From positions 1 through 61,581 of the forward strand of contig JAGAIW010000108.1 in the NCBI GenBank assembly GCA_017626305.1: a stretch of 61,581 nt of DNA, written 5' to 3'. A model generated the notes under the pieces. That model did no database searches. It was not told where the DNA came from and saw only the letters and a program-made list of their open reading frames with translations. Positions 45,274 through 53,812 of this stretch are shown here, piece after piece (position 1 is the first letter of the stretch; every line of letters starts with the position of its first letter). Made by a program: the position numbers and the translations under genes. Origin of the DNA: Clostridia bacterium. GTDB taxonomy: Bacteria; Bacillota; Clostridia; Christensenellales; Borkfalkiaceae.

Positions 45274-45435
45274 AAATATCGATTTAACGATAAACTTTAA
45301 TTCTTTTTATTGATAGACCACCCTCATATCTGATTTATTCTTCCTCGAAAGGACGTTCGTTTATACGGACGTTCTTTCCCTGTATAGACATAACGGCGGC
45401 GTTATAAAACGCCGCCGTTATGTCTATTATTCGTT
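45274..45435 (+). ncRNA. candidate small RNA between murC and ftsZ
   Basis: The 272 bases between murC and ftsZ hold no gene on the minus strand. On the plus strand a promoter is followed by about 70 A/U-rich bases and a first hairpin (GAAAGGACGTTCG at 45347-45359 facing CGGACGTTCTTTC at 45366-45378). A perfect 19-base-pair hairpin at 45385-45426 comes next, then a U-rich stretch. That is the outline of a small transcript with its own terminator, which would end close to or antisense to the ftsZ 3' end. The hairpins might instead only end ftsZ mRNA. I do not recognise a known RNA family. Confidence 0.35.
45385..45426. terminator. perfect 19-base-pair hairpin at the ftsZ 3' end
   Basis: TAGACATAACGGCGGCGTT and its exact reverse complement enclose the loop ATAA. 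It begins nine bases after the ftsZ stop codon. On the minus strand no T-run follows; on the plus strand a loose T-rich run does (TATTATTCGTTTTATTT). Confidence 0.65.
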
Positions 45436-46821
45436 TTATTTATCGTTGGAATTTTTTCTCATAAAGAAATCAACGAATCTCGGACGGTGCTTTCTATCCG
45501 TTTTTTCCGTTTCCGTCTGTATTTCGGGCATAGGCGCAGGAATGGGGTCATCCGGTTCAAAAGCAGGCGCTTGTTCCGTGGGCTGCGCTTGTAAAGGCTG
45601 CGCGTACTGCGGATAACCTTGCGTAGGCATGGGTTGCGCATACGAAGGCGCGTACGGTTGCATGGGCATAGGCTGCGCCGTCATGGGCTGCGCATAAGGC
45701 TGTTGCGTAAAATATCCCGCATTTTCGGGCTTTGCATTATTGTTATAAGCGAAATCAATTTTTTGCGAAAGCAAGGACGCTTGACGAAGTGCGTTTTCCT
45801 GCGCTTCGGGCGTGATGCCGTTTTGCTGTTGATTAAAGCCTGTCGCAATAATAACGACTTCTACTTCATCCGACATATTCTCGTCGATACATGCGCCAAA
45901 AATAACGTTTGCGGAATAATCGATTACGCCGCGCACAAGGTCTGCCGCCATAACGACTTCGTCCAAAGAAAGGTCTTTGCCGCCGATAATATTCAAAATA
46001 ACGGAGCTTGCGCCTTCAATAGTCGTATTCAAAAGCGGACTGCAAACCGCGCAACGTACCGCGTCGGAAATTCTCTTTTCCCCTTTCGCTACACCGATAC
46101 CCATATGCGCCAAACCGCGACCCTTCAAGGTCGTCTTCACGTCGGCGAAATCAAGGTTGATTAAAGACGGTTTTACGATAAGCTCCGCAATACCGCGGAT
46201 ACCTTGGCGGAGCACTTCGTCCGCTACGCGAAGGGATTCGGAGAAAGAAGTGCCTTGGGGGACGACTTCACGGATTTTATCGTTGGGAATGGTAATGATG
46301 GAATCTACCGATTTACGCAATTCTTCAATACCCGCAAGAGCGTTATCCATACGGCGTTTGGCTTCAAAACTGAACGGCAACGTTACCACCGCAACGGTAA
46401 GAATTTTCTTCTCTTTGGCGATTTTTGCGATAACGGGAGCTGCCCCCGTACCCGTTCCGCCGCCCATACCCGCCGTAATAAACAGCAAATCGGTGTCTTC
46501 TAAATATTTTTCAATCGTTTCTTTATTTTCTTCCGCCGCAGCTTGTCCCACTTTGGGGTCAGCCCCTGCGCCAAGACCTTTGGTAAGTTTTACGCCGATT
46601 TGAATACGGTTGCTCGCCTTAGAACGCGCAAGCGCTTGATTATCGGTGTTTACGACGATATATTCGGCGCTTTGCAAGCCCGATTCAATCAATCTATCGA
46701 CCGCATTATTCCCTGCGCCGCCGACACCGATTACCTTTATTTTCGCAACGCCCGAAAGATTATTTCTTTCTGCGTCTGTATTTTCATAGCCGTAATTATT
46801 ATTTTGATAAGTATCCATCAT
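45436..46821 (-). CDS. ftsZ: cell division protein FtsZ
   Basis: The 461-residue tubulin homologue forms the division ring. The GTP-binding elements KVIGVGGAGNNAVDRLI and the tubulin signature GGGTGTGAAPVIA are intact, as is the T7 loop region INLDFADVKTTL. Residues about 325-435 are a disordered linker very rich in Gln, Pro, Met, Ala and Tyr. The end PRFVDFFMRKNSNDK resembles the C-terminal peptide that binds FtsA. GGAGG lies nine bases upstream and the ATG overlaps the ftsA stop (ATGA), so the two are coupled. Confidence 0.98.
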   Translation of the reverse strand: MMDTYQNNNYGYENTDAERNNLSGVAKIKVIGVGGAGNNAVDRLIESGLQSAEYIVVNTDNQALARSKASNRIQIGVKLTKGLGAGADPKVGQAAAEENKETIEKYLEDTDLLFITAGMGGGTGTGAAPVIAKIAKEKKILTVAVVTLPFSFEAKRRMDNALAGIEELRKSVDSIITIPNDKIREVVPQGTSFSESLRVADEVLRQGIRGIAELIVKPSLINLDFADVKTTLKGRGLAHMGIGVAKGEKRISDAVRCAVCSPLLNTTIEGASSVILNIIGGKDLSLDEVVMAADLVRGVIDYSANVIFGACIDENMSDEVEVVIIATGFNQQQNGITPEAQENALRQASLLSQKIDFAYNNNAKPENAGYFTQQPYAQPMTAQPMPMQPYAPSYAQPMPTQGYPQYAQPLQAQPTEQAPAFEPDDPIPAPMPEIQTETEKTDRKHRPRFVDFFMRKNSNDK

Positions 46822-48005
46822 TTCTTTTTTCCTCCGAAGTTATTAAAAAATCTATACAGCCAACCGCGCTTTTCTCTATCGTTTATCGCCATATTCAACA
46901 GCGCGATTCGCGACGAAAACGTCGGTTTGTCGTAATATGGTAAATCTGGTACGACGATTTCCGTTAAGCGGTTTAGACGCTTAGAAATATGCTCCGACGC
47001 GCCTGCAACGCCAAGCAGACCTTCCCCCGTCAAACTGATAGGATTGACCGCCAAAGCCACCGTCGTTTTATCCCGATAATATTTTTGAAAGAACGTTTCC
47101 ACCTTTTCGCAAAGCATATCCAAAGCGCATTTAACCACGTCGTTAATCCGCTGAACGGGGAAAGAAAGTTCACCGTTTTCACTTATCCAAACAAGCTCTT
47201 TGGGTACGCTGCCCCCGGAAACGTCCGTTGCGCGGAGAATCTCTTGCGCCGTCGCATAGTCCACGCCAAGCTCACGCATAAGTTCCACGATAGCGGTAGC
47301 CAAACCGTAATCAAACGTTTCTTCGTGAACGATACCGTTTCCGTAGACGACTGAAACGGAGCTTGTCAAAAAACCCACGTCCAACAAAAAGGCATAGCCT
47401 TCTCTACGTTTTTCAGGCAAAAGATACAGCGATTGCGCCAAAGAAGTAGGTAAAAACCGTACGCATGCAAAGCCCAAATCGTTTAATACGGCGTTTGCCG
47501 CATGGAAAAAGGCGTCGGATATAAAATAATAACAAAGCGCACCCTTTAAAAGCGTCGTGGGGACGCCAAACAAGTCGCTTGCCGAAAAGTATTTACGGTT
47601 ATCCGCTAACGCAAAGTACATATTCGAACGGCGAACGCAACGTTTTTCGGACAACAATTCGTTTAAACCGCTTTCATACAGCAAATCGATATCCTGCGCG
47701 GAAATCTTCCGTTTACGGGGAAAGGAAAGCGTATGTCCTTTGGTTTGCAAGGATATAAACGCGGAAGGAACGCCTACGTATATCTCACCGATTACGCCTT
47801 CGTAATTTTGACGGACGGACGTAACGGCGGCAACGACGGCACGGCGGAACGAGTCTTCATCATAAAATCCTTCCGTGGAAAATCCGTCGAATTGTTCGGT
47901 ATGGCTGCCGTAAAAAACGAACGTATCGTTGACCCCTTTCGACCCGAGAAAGAAGGTAACTTCATACGACCGTACGTCTAAAACCGCAACGCTTTCGTTT
48001 CTCAT
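46818..48005 (-). CDS. ftsA: divergent FtsA-like actin-fold cell division protein
   Basis: The protein has 395 residues from the ATG at 48005 (GGAG seven bases upstream). Its position directly before ftsZ, its length and its C-terminal amphipathic, basic segment REKRGWLYRFFNNFGG match FtsA, which ties the FtsZ ring to the membrane. The ATP-binding motifs are weak: the first phosphate loop, normally DIGTSK, reads DVRSYEV, and the second, normally DIGGGTT, reads DVGFLTSSVSV. It may therefore bind nucleotide poorly or differently. Identification rests mainly on context and overall fold pattern. Confidence 0.82.
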   Translation of the reverse strand: MRNESVAVLDVRSYEVTFFLGSKGVNDTFVFYGSHTEQFDGFSTEGFYDEDSFRRAVVAAVTSVRQNYEGVIGEIYVGVPSAFISLQTKGHTLSFPRKRKISAQDIDLLYESGLNELLSEKRCVRRSNMYFALADNRKYFSASDLFGVPTTLLKGALCYYFISDAFFHAANAVLNDLGFACVRFLPTSLAQSLYLLPEKRREGYAFLLDVGFLTSSVSVVYGNGIVHEETFDYGLATAIVELMRELGVDYATAQEILRATDVSGGSVPKELVWISENGELSFPVQRINDVVKCALDMLCEKVETFFQKYYRDKTTVALAVNPISLTGEGLLGVAGASEHISKRLNRLTEIVVPDLPYYDKPTFSSRIALLNMAINDREKRGWLYRFFNNFGGKKK

Positions 48006-48056
48006 AAATTTCTCCGCTCCGTTCAAAACGTTTTTTCTGACAGTAATCTATTTATT

Positions 48057-48085
48057 ATTATACATCATAAAAGCACAAATGTCAA
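48057..48085 (-). promoter_or_regulatory. consensus promoter of ftsA-ftsZ
   Basis: On the minus strand TTGACA (48080-48085) and TATAAT (48057-48062) match the sigma-A consensus exactly with 17-base spacing, about 50 bases before the ftsA ATG. Confidence 0.88.
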
Positions 48086-48095
48086 TAGTTCAACG

Positions 48096-48126
48096 AAAAA
48101 AACACGCCGTTATCTGCGTGTTTTTC
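48096..48126. terminator. terminator of the murE-ftsQ operon
   Basis: AACACGC faces GCGTGTT with runs of A and T on both sides, just after the ftsQ stop and before the ftsA promoter. Confidence 0.8.
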
Positions 48127-48134
48127 CTTTATTT

Positions 48135-48947
48135 TCATTCATCTTCGGATGGCTGAAAGCTATCTACCCCCGAATAATCCACCGTAAGCCCCGACGCGTT
48201 TTCCATAACGGCAATCCTGCCCGTCATTTTCTCGCCGTCGGACAGCGAAAAATATTTCTCAATGGCTTTTTGCAATTTCTCGTCGATATTCGACGTGGGT
48301 TCAAACAAATATATCCTTACCCCTTCGTGCATTTGCAAACAAAAATACGCGTCCTTGTCTTGGGTTGTCGGCGCGATGGTTTCTACCGAAAGGACGTTGG
48401 CGCGGATTTTATCCCCCAAAAGCGAAGAAAGCTTTTGACAAAACGGGAAAAGCTTTTCCATGCACGCTTGCCCTGAAAGCACTTCGCCTTTATCTTTGCC
48501 CGAAAGCAAAATGTTTTTTCCGCCGACGTCCGTTTCCGCACGGTTGATATAGTTTTCTCTTTGCCCAAGCACCGTGCCTTCGGCATTGAGAATGTAATAT
48601 CCTTCTTCGGTTTCCGATATCGCCGTGGCAAATACTTCGGCGTCTTCCGCTACGCGCACTACGAGCAAATCGGGATACGCTCTTTCAAAGCTTATCAAGC
48701 GAAGATACGGAAACTCCTTTAATATTTCTTTGGTAATTTGGTCGTCCGTAAAGAATATGCTTTGTTTATAATACGCCGTTTTCAGCTTTTTCCGAAGCGC
48801 CGTCGTTTCCATTTCCGCGTCCTGCGATATGGTTTGCGCGCGAACGTTGACGTCTTTTACGCGATAGACGGTGGATATTCCCAACACCGCCGCGGATAAA
48901 AAGACGATTACCGTTAAAAGGATTGTGATTACTTTCTTTTTTAACAT
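48135..48947 (-). CDS. ftsQ: cell division protein FtsQ/DivIB
   Basis: The 270-residue protein has a short cytoplasmic start, one membrane helix (VITILLTVIVFLSAAVLG), and an outer POTRA-like region (YRVKDVNVRAQ, then FPYLRLISFERAYPDLLVVR). The final beta domain ends with an acidic tail. This is the layout of FtsQ/DivIB, which links early and late divisome proteins. GAGG lies six bases before the ATG at 48947. It is the last gene of the murE-to-ftsQ operon, followed by a terminator. Confidence 0.85.
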   Translation of the reverse strand: MLKKKVITILLTVIVFLSAAVLGISTVYRVKDVNVRAQTISQDAEMETTALRKKLKTAYYKQSIFFTDDQITKEILKEFPYLRLISFERAYPDLLVVRVAEDAEVFATAISETEEGYYILNAEGTVLGQRENYINRAETDVGGKNILLSGKDKGEVLSGQACMEKLFPFCQKLSSLLGDKIRANVLSVETIAPTTQDKDAYFCLQMHEGVRIYLFEPTSNIDEKLQKAIEKYFSLSDGEKMTGRIAVMENASGLTVDYSGVDSFQPSEDE

Positions 48948-48992
48948 GCTATTCCTCATTTGTAGTTTCTGAGTTTTTCCGCGCTTATATAC

Positions 48993-50249
48993 TCAAACGC
49001 GAACACGACGGATTTTTGCGCCAAGCTTTTTCAGCTTATATTCAAAATCCGCATAGCCCCTGTCGACGTGCGAAAGATCAAGCACTTGACTTTGCCCTTC
49101 CGCAGCAAGTGCGGCTAGCACAAGCGCCGCGCCGCCGCGAAGATCTCCCGCGACTATTTTTGCGCCGTGCAGACGTTTGACGCCACGAATGACTGCCGTC
49201 CTATCCCGTACGGTGATATCCGCGCCCATGCGTTTTAACTCCGCCGCAAACTTATATCTCGTTTCAAAAAGGTTCTCCACGATAAGCGACGTACCGCTTG
49301 CCGTACAGCAAAGCGCGGAGTATTGCGCTTGCAAATCAGTAGGAAACCCCGGGAAGGGCATAGTTTCCACTAAATCGACTGCGCGAAGGCTTGCACAGCT
49401 TTGCAATACTATTTTATCATTTTTCGTATGTATTTTGCAACCGTTTTCACGCAATTTATGCAAAAGTGCCGCAATATTTTCAGGCGGAACGCCGTTTGTT
49501 TCGATTTCCCCGCCGCACATAGCCGTTGCGATAAGATACGTACCGATTTCTATCCTATCCCCGATAGGCGTATATTCTACGCCGTGCAGACGTTTGACGC
49601 CTTCCACTACGACCGTACCGCCGCCCGCGCCCTGCACCTTTGCGCCCATGGCGTTGAGAAAATTTTGCAAATCGACGATTTCGGGTTCTTTTGCCGCGTT
49701 ACGGATTACCGTCAAGCCTTCCGCTTTCACCGCGGCAAGAATGATATTTTCCGTCGCTCCGACGCTGGGAAAATCCAACAAAATATCCGCGCCGACTAAT
49801 TTATCCGCGCTACATTCGATAAAGCCGCCGACTTCGTTAATGCGTACGCCTAAACGCTTTAAGCCCGAAAGGTGTAAATCGATAGGTCTAAGCCCGATAT
49901 CACAGCCGCCGGGATAGGATATCCTTGCTTTACGGAAACGGGTTAAAACGCTACCTAGCATAAAAACGGAAGAACGCAGCTCTTTGGTAAGCCGCGCCGG
50001 TATTTCATGAGAGATTGCGTTTGCGCTGTCGATAAGCGTGTTTTCACCGCGGCGTTTAATCGTACAACCAAGCTCACGGAGAATACGTAGCATGTTTTCC
50101 ACGTCTGTAATTTGCGGAACGCCGCGGATTTTCACTTGCTCGTCAGTTAAAATGGACGCGGCAAGCAAAGGCAGCACGGCGTTTTTTGCGCCTTGCGCCT
50201 GTACTTTGCCATATAATTTTTCACCGCCGTTTACGATATATGTATCCAT
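48993..50249 (-). CDS. murA: UDP-N-acetylglucosamine 1-carboxyvinyltransferase
   Basis: The 418-residue enzyme transfers enolpyruvate to UDP-GlcNAc, the first committed step of wall synthesis. The N-terminal QGAKNAVLPLLAASIL and the catalytic loop YPGGCDIGLRPIDLHL, with the Cys that fosfomycin attacks, are present. So are FPGFPTDLQAQ and DLRGGAALVLAAL. The retained Cys predicts fosfomycin sensitivity. AAGGAG precedes the ATG. Confidence 0.97.
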   Translation of the reverse strand: MDTYIVNGGEKLYGKVQAQGAKNAVLPLLAASILTDEQVKIRGVPQITDVENMLRILRELGCTIKRRGENTLIDSANAISHEIPARLTKELRSSVFMLGSVLTRFRKARISYPGGCDIGLRPIDLHLSGLKRLGVRINEVGGFIECSADKLVGADILLDFPSVGATENIILAAVKAEGLTVIRNAAKEPEIVDLQNFLNAMGAKVQGAGGGTVVVEGVKRLHGVEYTPIGDRIEIGTYLIATAMCGGEIETNGVPPENIAALLHKLRENGCKIHTKNDKIVLQSCASLRAVDLVETMPFPGFPTDLQAQYSALCCTASGTSLIVENLFETRYKFAAELKRMGADITVRDRTAVIRGVKRLHGAKIVAGDLRGGAALVLAALAAEGQSQVLDLSHVDRGYADFEYKLKKLGAKIRRVRV

Positions 50250-50306
50250 ACGATAAAGCTCCTTATGCTTTATTGTATGACGAAAAAAACGGATTTTGTG
50301 CTCAAA

Positions 50307-51443
50307 CTACGCACGCCTTGCGTTTCGCGCGGATATGGCGTAAAGTACGCCCATAGACGCCATAGTGATTATGAGCGACGTATTTCCCGAGCTAATCAAC
50401 GGTAGCGGCAAACCCGTAGGCGGAATACTCCCGCTGACGACGAGCGCATTGATGACCGTTTGTATGCCGTATACCAGCGTAATCCCCGACGAAAGTAAAA
50501 AAGAGAAAAAGTCGTCCGCATTCGCCGCCACCTTGATACCGCGTAAAATGAGTACAGCGCAAACGGTAAAAAGAATCAGCGTACCGATAAAACCGAATTC
50601 TTCCCCGATAACCGATAGTATAAAGTCGCTTTCAGCAAACGGTAGAAAACGGTATTTTTGCCGAGAACGAAACAATCCCGTACCAAACCAACCGCCGTTT
50701 CCGAGCGCGTATAACGATTGAATAAGCTGATACCCTTCTCCTTTTGGATTTTCCCAAGGATCTAAAAAAGCGCTTAACCGCGAGAGCCGATAAGGCTCTA
50801 TCATAATCAAAACGGGGATAACGAGCAACGCAGGAATAAAAATGAGCATAAAATGCTTTACTTGCATACCGCCGAGAAAGAGCATAACGAGCATTAAAAG
50901 CCCCACGCACATAGTGACGGACATATTCGGTTCTATAATAATCAATAGACAAATTGCTCCGCCTGCAAGCAATACGGGCAGTACACCCTTGAAGGTGCGC
51001 ATTTTTCCCATACGTTCCGACATATACGCTGACGCGAAAATGACAAACCCGTACTTTGCCAGCTCGGACGGCTGAATGGTAATACTGCCTATTCCTATCC
51101 ACCTTGTCGCCCCATAATTGCTTTTACCTATCCCCGGTACGAAGACCAACGCAAGCAAAACCATAGGAAGTATCAACGCAACATAGCGTATCTTTTTGCC
51201 CGAAAGCTTTTTATAATCAAATTTCGCGCAAAGAAAAAGCGCAACGACGCCAAGCAAAAAGCCGATAAGCTGTTTGGTTGTAAAATACCATTCGTCGCCG
51301 TATTGTACTTTTGCCGTGTACGAGCTTGCGGAATGTACTGCCAAGACGCCGAACGCCGAAAGAAACAACGTGCAAACGAGTATGACGGGATCGCCGTGAA
51401 GTCGACGTTTATTCGAGCTCGTCGCACCTTGTATCGTCGTCAT
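50307..51443 (-). CDS. ftsW: peptidoglycan glycosyltransferase FtsW (SEDS family)
   Basis: From the ATG at 51443 the protein has 378 residues and about ten membrane helices. Typical SEDS segments are visible: GATRWIGIGSITIQPSELAK, IEPNMSVTM, GEGYQLIQSLYALGNGGWFG and IPPTGLPLPLISSGNTSLI. The last normally ends ISYGGSS, so SSGNTS is a small deviation. It polymerises septal glycan strands. The start lies 35 bases inside murD, without a clear ribosome site; an extended reading to 51590 would lie wholly within murD. murG, often next to ftsW, is missing here. Confidence 0.93.
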   Translation of the reverse strand: MTTIQGATSSNKRRLHGDPVILVCTLFLSAFGVLAVHSASSYTAKVQYGDEWYFTTKQLIGFLLGVVALFLCAKFDYKKLSGKKIRYVALILPMVLLALVFVPGIGKSNYGATRWIGIGSITIQPSELAKYGFVIFASAYMSERMGKMRTFKGVLPVLLAGGAICLLIIIEPNMSVTMCVGLLMLVMLFLGGMQVKHFMLIFIPALLVIPVLIMIEPYRLSRLSAFLDPWENPKGEGYQLIQSLYALGNGGWFGTGLFRSRQKYRFLPFAESDFILSVIGEEFGFIGTLILFTVCAVLILRGIKVAANADDFFSFLLSSGITLVYGIQTVINALVVSGSIPPTGLPLPLISSGNTSLIITMASMGVLYAISARNARRA

Positions 51444-52833
51444 TGGAAAAGGCGTCTGTGGGCTCGGCAACGTCCCCTGCTTGCCCTTCTTCTTTTTTGA
51501 GCGATTCAACGATTTCAATAAAAGCGTCCCCCCGTTCTTCATAGCCTGCAAACTCGTCAAAGCTTGCGCTTGCAGGACTGAGCAATACAATTTGACCTTG
51601 CATAGCCTTCATGGCGGCTATTCTTACCGCAAAAGCGAAGGTATCGCAAAGCGTGAGATTTTCAAACGAAAGCTCTCTTGCGCAAGTAAGCAACTGATAA
51701 CGGTTTTCCCCGTATAATACGGCGTGAACGACCTTCGTCTTTTTCAAACCCGCAAACAGTTTTTTATAATCGTACCCCTTATGCTTACCGCCCAAAAGTA
51801 AAATTGTTTCCGATTGCATACAAGCCGCCGCCTTTAACGTAGCGTCTATATTCGTGCCCTTGGAATCGTCGATAAACGTTACGCCGTTTACCGTATCTAT
51901 CGTTTGAATGCGGTGTTTTACTCCCTTAAAGGCAGATAAAGCCGTGGCTATCGTTTGCGTTTCCACGCCCATAAGCTTTGCAACGGCGATTGCCGCCAAC
52001 GCGTTTTGTACGTTGTGCGCACCGCCAAGCGGCAACTCGTCTTTTCCGATAATTTTTTCCCCGTTGAAATACAGCGTTCCGTTTTCATAATAGCCGCCGT
52101 TTACCTGTTCGCGTAAGGATATCCAAACGATATTCGCCTTTGTTTTTTCCGCAAACCCACGCACGGTTTCGTCGTCGTAATTGAGCACGGCATACTCCGT
52201 TTCCGCACAATTTTTCAGCAGTTTTGCCTTTAAAAATATGTAATTCTCCATATTATAATGGCGGTTTAGATGGTCTTCCGTAACGTTCAAAACCACCGCA
52301 ATATGTGGGCAAAGAGAATGTAGCGTTTCCAACTGAAAGCTGGATATTTCCGCAACGGCAACGGACGTTTCGTTTAAGGCGGAATATTCTATCATAGGCG
52401 TTCCGATATTGCCGCAAGCGTATGCGTCCACGCCGCCCTGTTTCAAAATCTCCGTCAATAAACTGACCGTCGTCGTCTTCCCGTTTGTACCCGTCACAGC
52501 AATAACGGGACAGCGCATATACCGCGCGGCAAGCTCCGTTTCACCTAGCACCGCTTTCCTTTTTCGCTTAAAGCTAACCGCCAAAGGATGGTCGATAGGT
52601 ATTCCCGGACTAAGCACCAAGCCGTCGCAAACGTCCGACATTTGCTCTATTTGTTCCTTCGTTATGCGCTTTGCGCCGTTTTGGATAAGCTCTTGTGCGG
52701 TTTTATCCACGCGTTCGCTAATCACGTCGTCATATACGTATACAGACGCGCCTTGCGCAAGTAAAAACTGCGCCGCCGCTTTACCCGATTTGGATAATCC
52801 AAGAACAAAAAATTTTTGTTTTGATAAATACAT
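51409..52833 (-). CDS. murD: UDP-N-acetylmuramoylalanine--D-glutamate ligase
   Basis: The 474-residue ligase adds D-glutamate to the wall precursor. FFVLGLSKSGKAAAQFLL starts the nucleotide fold, TGTNGKTTTVSLL is the ATP loop, and FIDDSKGTNIDATLKA and LLLGGKHKGYD are typical of MurD. The last 30 residues (AGDVAEPTDAFSNDDDTR) form an acidic extension that overlaps the start of ftsW and is beyond the usual family end. AAAGGAG precedes the ATG. Confidence 0.96.
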   Translation of the reverse strand: MYLSKQKFFVLGLSKSGKAAAQFLLAQGASVYVYDDVISERVDKTAQELIQNGAKRITKEQIEQMSDVCDGLVLSPGIPIDHPLAVSFKRKRKAVLGETELAARYMRCPVIAVTGTNGKTTTVSLLTEILKQGGVDAYACGNIGTPMIEYSALNETSVAVAEISSFQLETLHSLCPHIAVVLNVTEDHLNRHYNMENYIFLKAKLLKNCAETEYAVLNYDDETVRGFAEKTKANIVWISLREQVNGGYYENGTLYFNGEKIIGKDELPLGGAHNVQNALAAIAVAKLMGVETQTIATALSAFKGVKHRIQTIDTVNGVTFIDDSKGTNIDATLKAAACMQSETILLLGGKHKGYDYKKLFAGLKKTKVVHAVLYGENRYQLLTCARELSFENLTLCDTFAFAVRIAAMKAMQGQIVLLSPASASFDEFAGYEERGDAFIEIVESLKKEEGQAGDVAEPTDAFSNDDDTRCDELE

Positions 52834-52846
52834 GGTCGTCTCCTTT

Positions 52847-53800
52847 TTATATCCAAGGCAGCAAACTAATAACGCCGATTATTGCCGTAACAATACCGTA
52901 CGCATAAGAAATTTTCGTTTCCGAATAGCCTTTTTGTTGCAAGTGATGATGCAAAGGTGCCATTAAAAATATGCGTTTCCCGCCCGTTGCTTTATAATAT
53001 ATTACTTGCAAGAGCACGGATATGACGGAAAGAACGAAACAAATTCCGATAACCGCAATATAAAGCATATTCCCTGAAAAACAACCGATACACGCCGCAA
53101 AGCCGCCCAACGCCAAAGAGCCCGTATCTCCCATAAATACGCTTGCGGGCGCAGTATTAAAAAGTAAATACGCCGCCAAAGCACAGGAAAGCGCTACGCT
53201 TATAATCGACAGTTCTTCCTTTCCGTTCTGCAAAGCGATTAACCATGCAAAAACGGAAAAATACGGAATACTCACCGAAGACGCAAGCCCGTCTAAGCCA
53301 TCCGTTAAGTTGACGGCGTTGACGGTCGCCAAAAAGACGAATACAACGACGGGATAGGTAAAATAGCCGATATTTAAGGCAATATCCGTAAACGGGATAT
53401 ATAACGCGGTTGCATTGTTTTTCACGCAAAAATACGCCACAAAAAGCGCGATACACGTTTGAAAGGTAAGCTTTTGCCATGCTTTTAACCCCAAATTTTC
53501 TTTGCGGTGGCATTTTAATAAATCGTCTAAAAGCCCAACGCAGGTATACGCCAAACCGATAGCCAGCGTTACGATTAGCGTTCTATCCTTTTCGGGCGCA
53601 AAAATAAGCGTAGCGATAATTGCCGACAAAATAAAAGCAAGTCCGCCCATTGTAGGCGTTCCGCCTTTATTTTTATGTTCTTTTACGTAGGATAAAATAT
53701 TTTGTCCCGCGTGTAATTTTTTTAAGATAGGAATGAGTATTTTACAAAGCGCAAAGGATAAAATAAACGCCGTTATACCCGTATAAATATAATTCTGCAT
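52847..53800 (-). CDS. mraY: phospho-N-acetylmuramoyl-pentapeptide transferase
   Basis: The 317-residue membrane enzyme makes lipid I. Conserved cytoplasmic loops are present: KNKGGTPTMGGLAFI, the Asp-rich GLLDDLLK, NLTDGLDGLA, MGDTGSLALGG and APLHHHLQQKGYSE. About ten helices are visible. Its ribosome site is weak and it starts 12 bases after murE, so translation may be coupled. murF, which usually separates murE from mraY, is absent. Confidence 0.97.
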   Translation of the reverse strand: MQNYIYTGITAFILSFALCKILIPILKKLHAGQNILSYVKEHKNKGGTPTMGGLAFILSAIIATLIFAPEKDRTLIVTLAIGLAYTCVGLLDDLLKCHRKENLGLKAWQKLTFQTCIALFVAYFCVKNNATALYIPFTDIALNIGYFTYPVVVFVFLATVNAVNLTDGLDGLASSVSIPYFSVFAWLIALQNGKEELSIISVALSCALAAYLLFNTAPASVFMGDTGSLALGGFAACIGCFSGNMLYIAVIGICFVLSVISVLLQVIYYKATGGKRIFLMAPLHHHLQQKGYSETKISYAYGIVTAIIGVISLLPWI

Positions 53801-53812
53801 AATCTTTAAAGG

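Noticed and set aside
45385-45426. Long palindrome considered as a phage attachment or replication site
   Set aside because: No integrase, iterons or duplicated att core nearby; better explained as a transcription hairpin.
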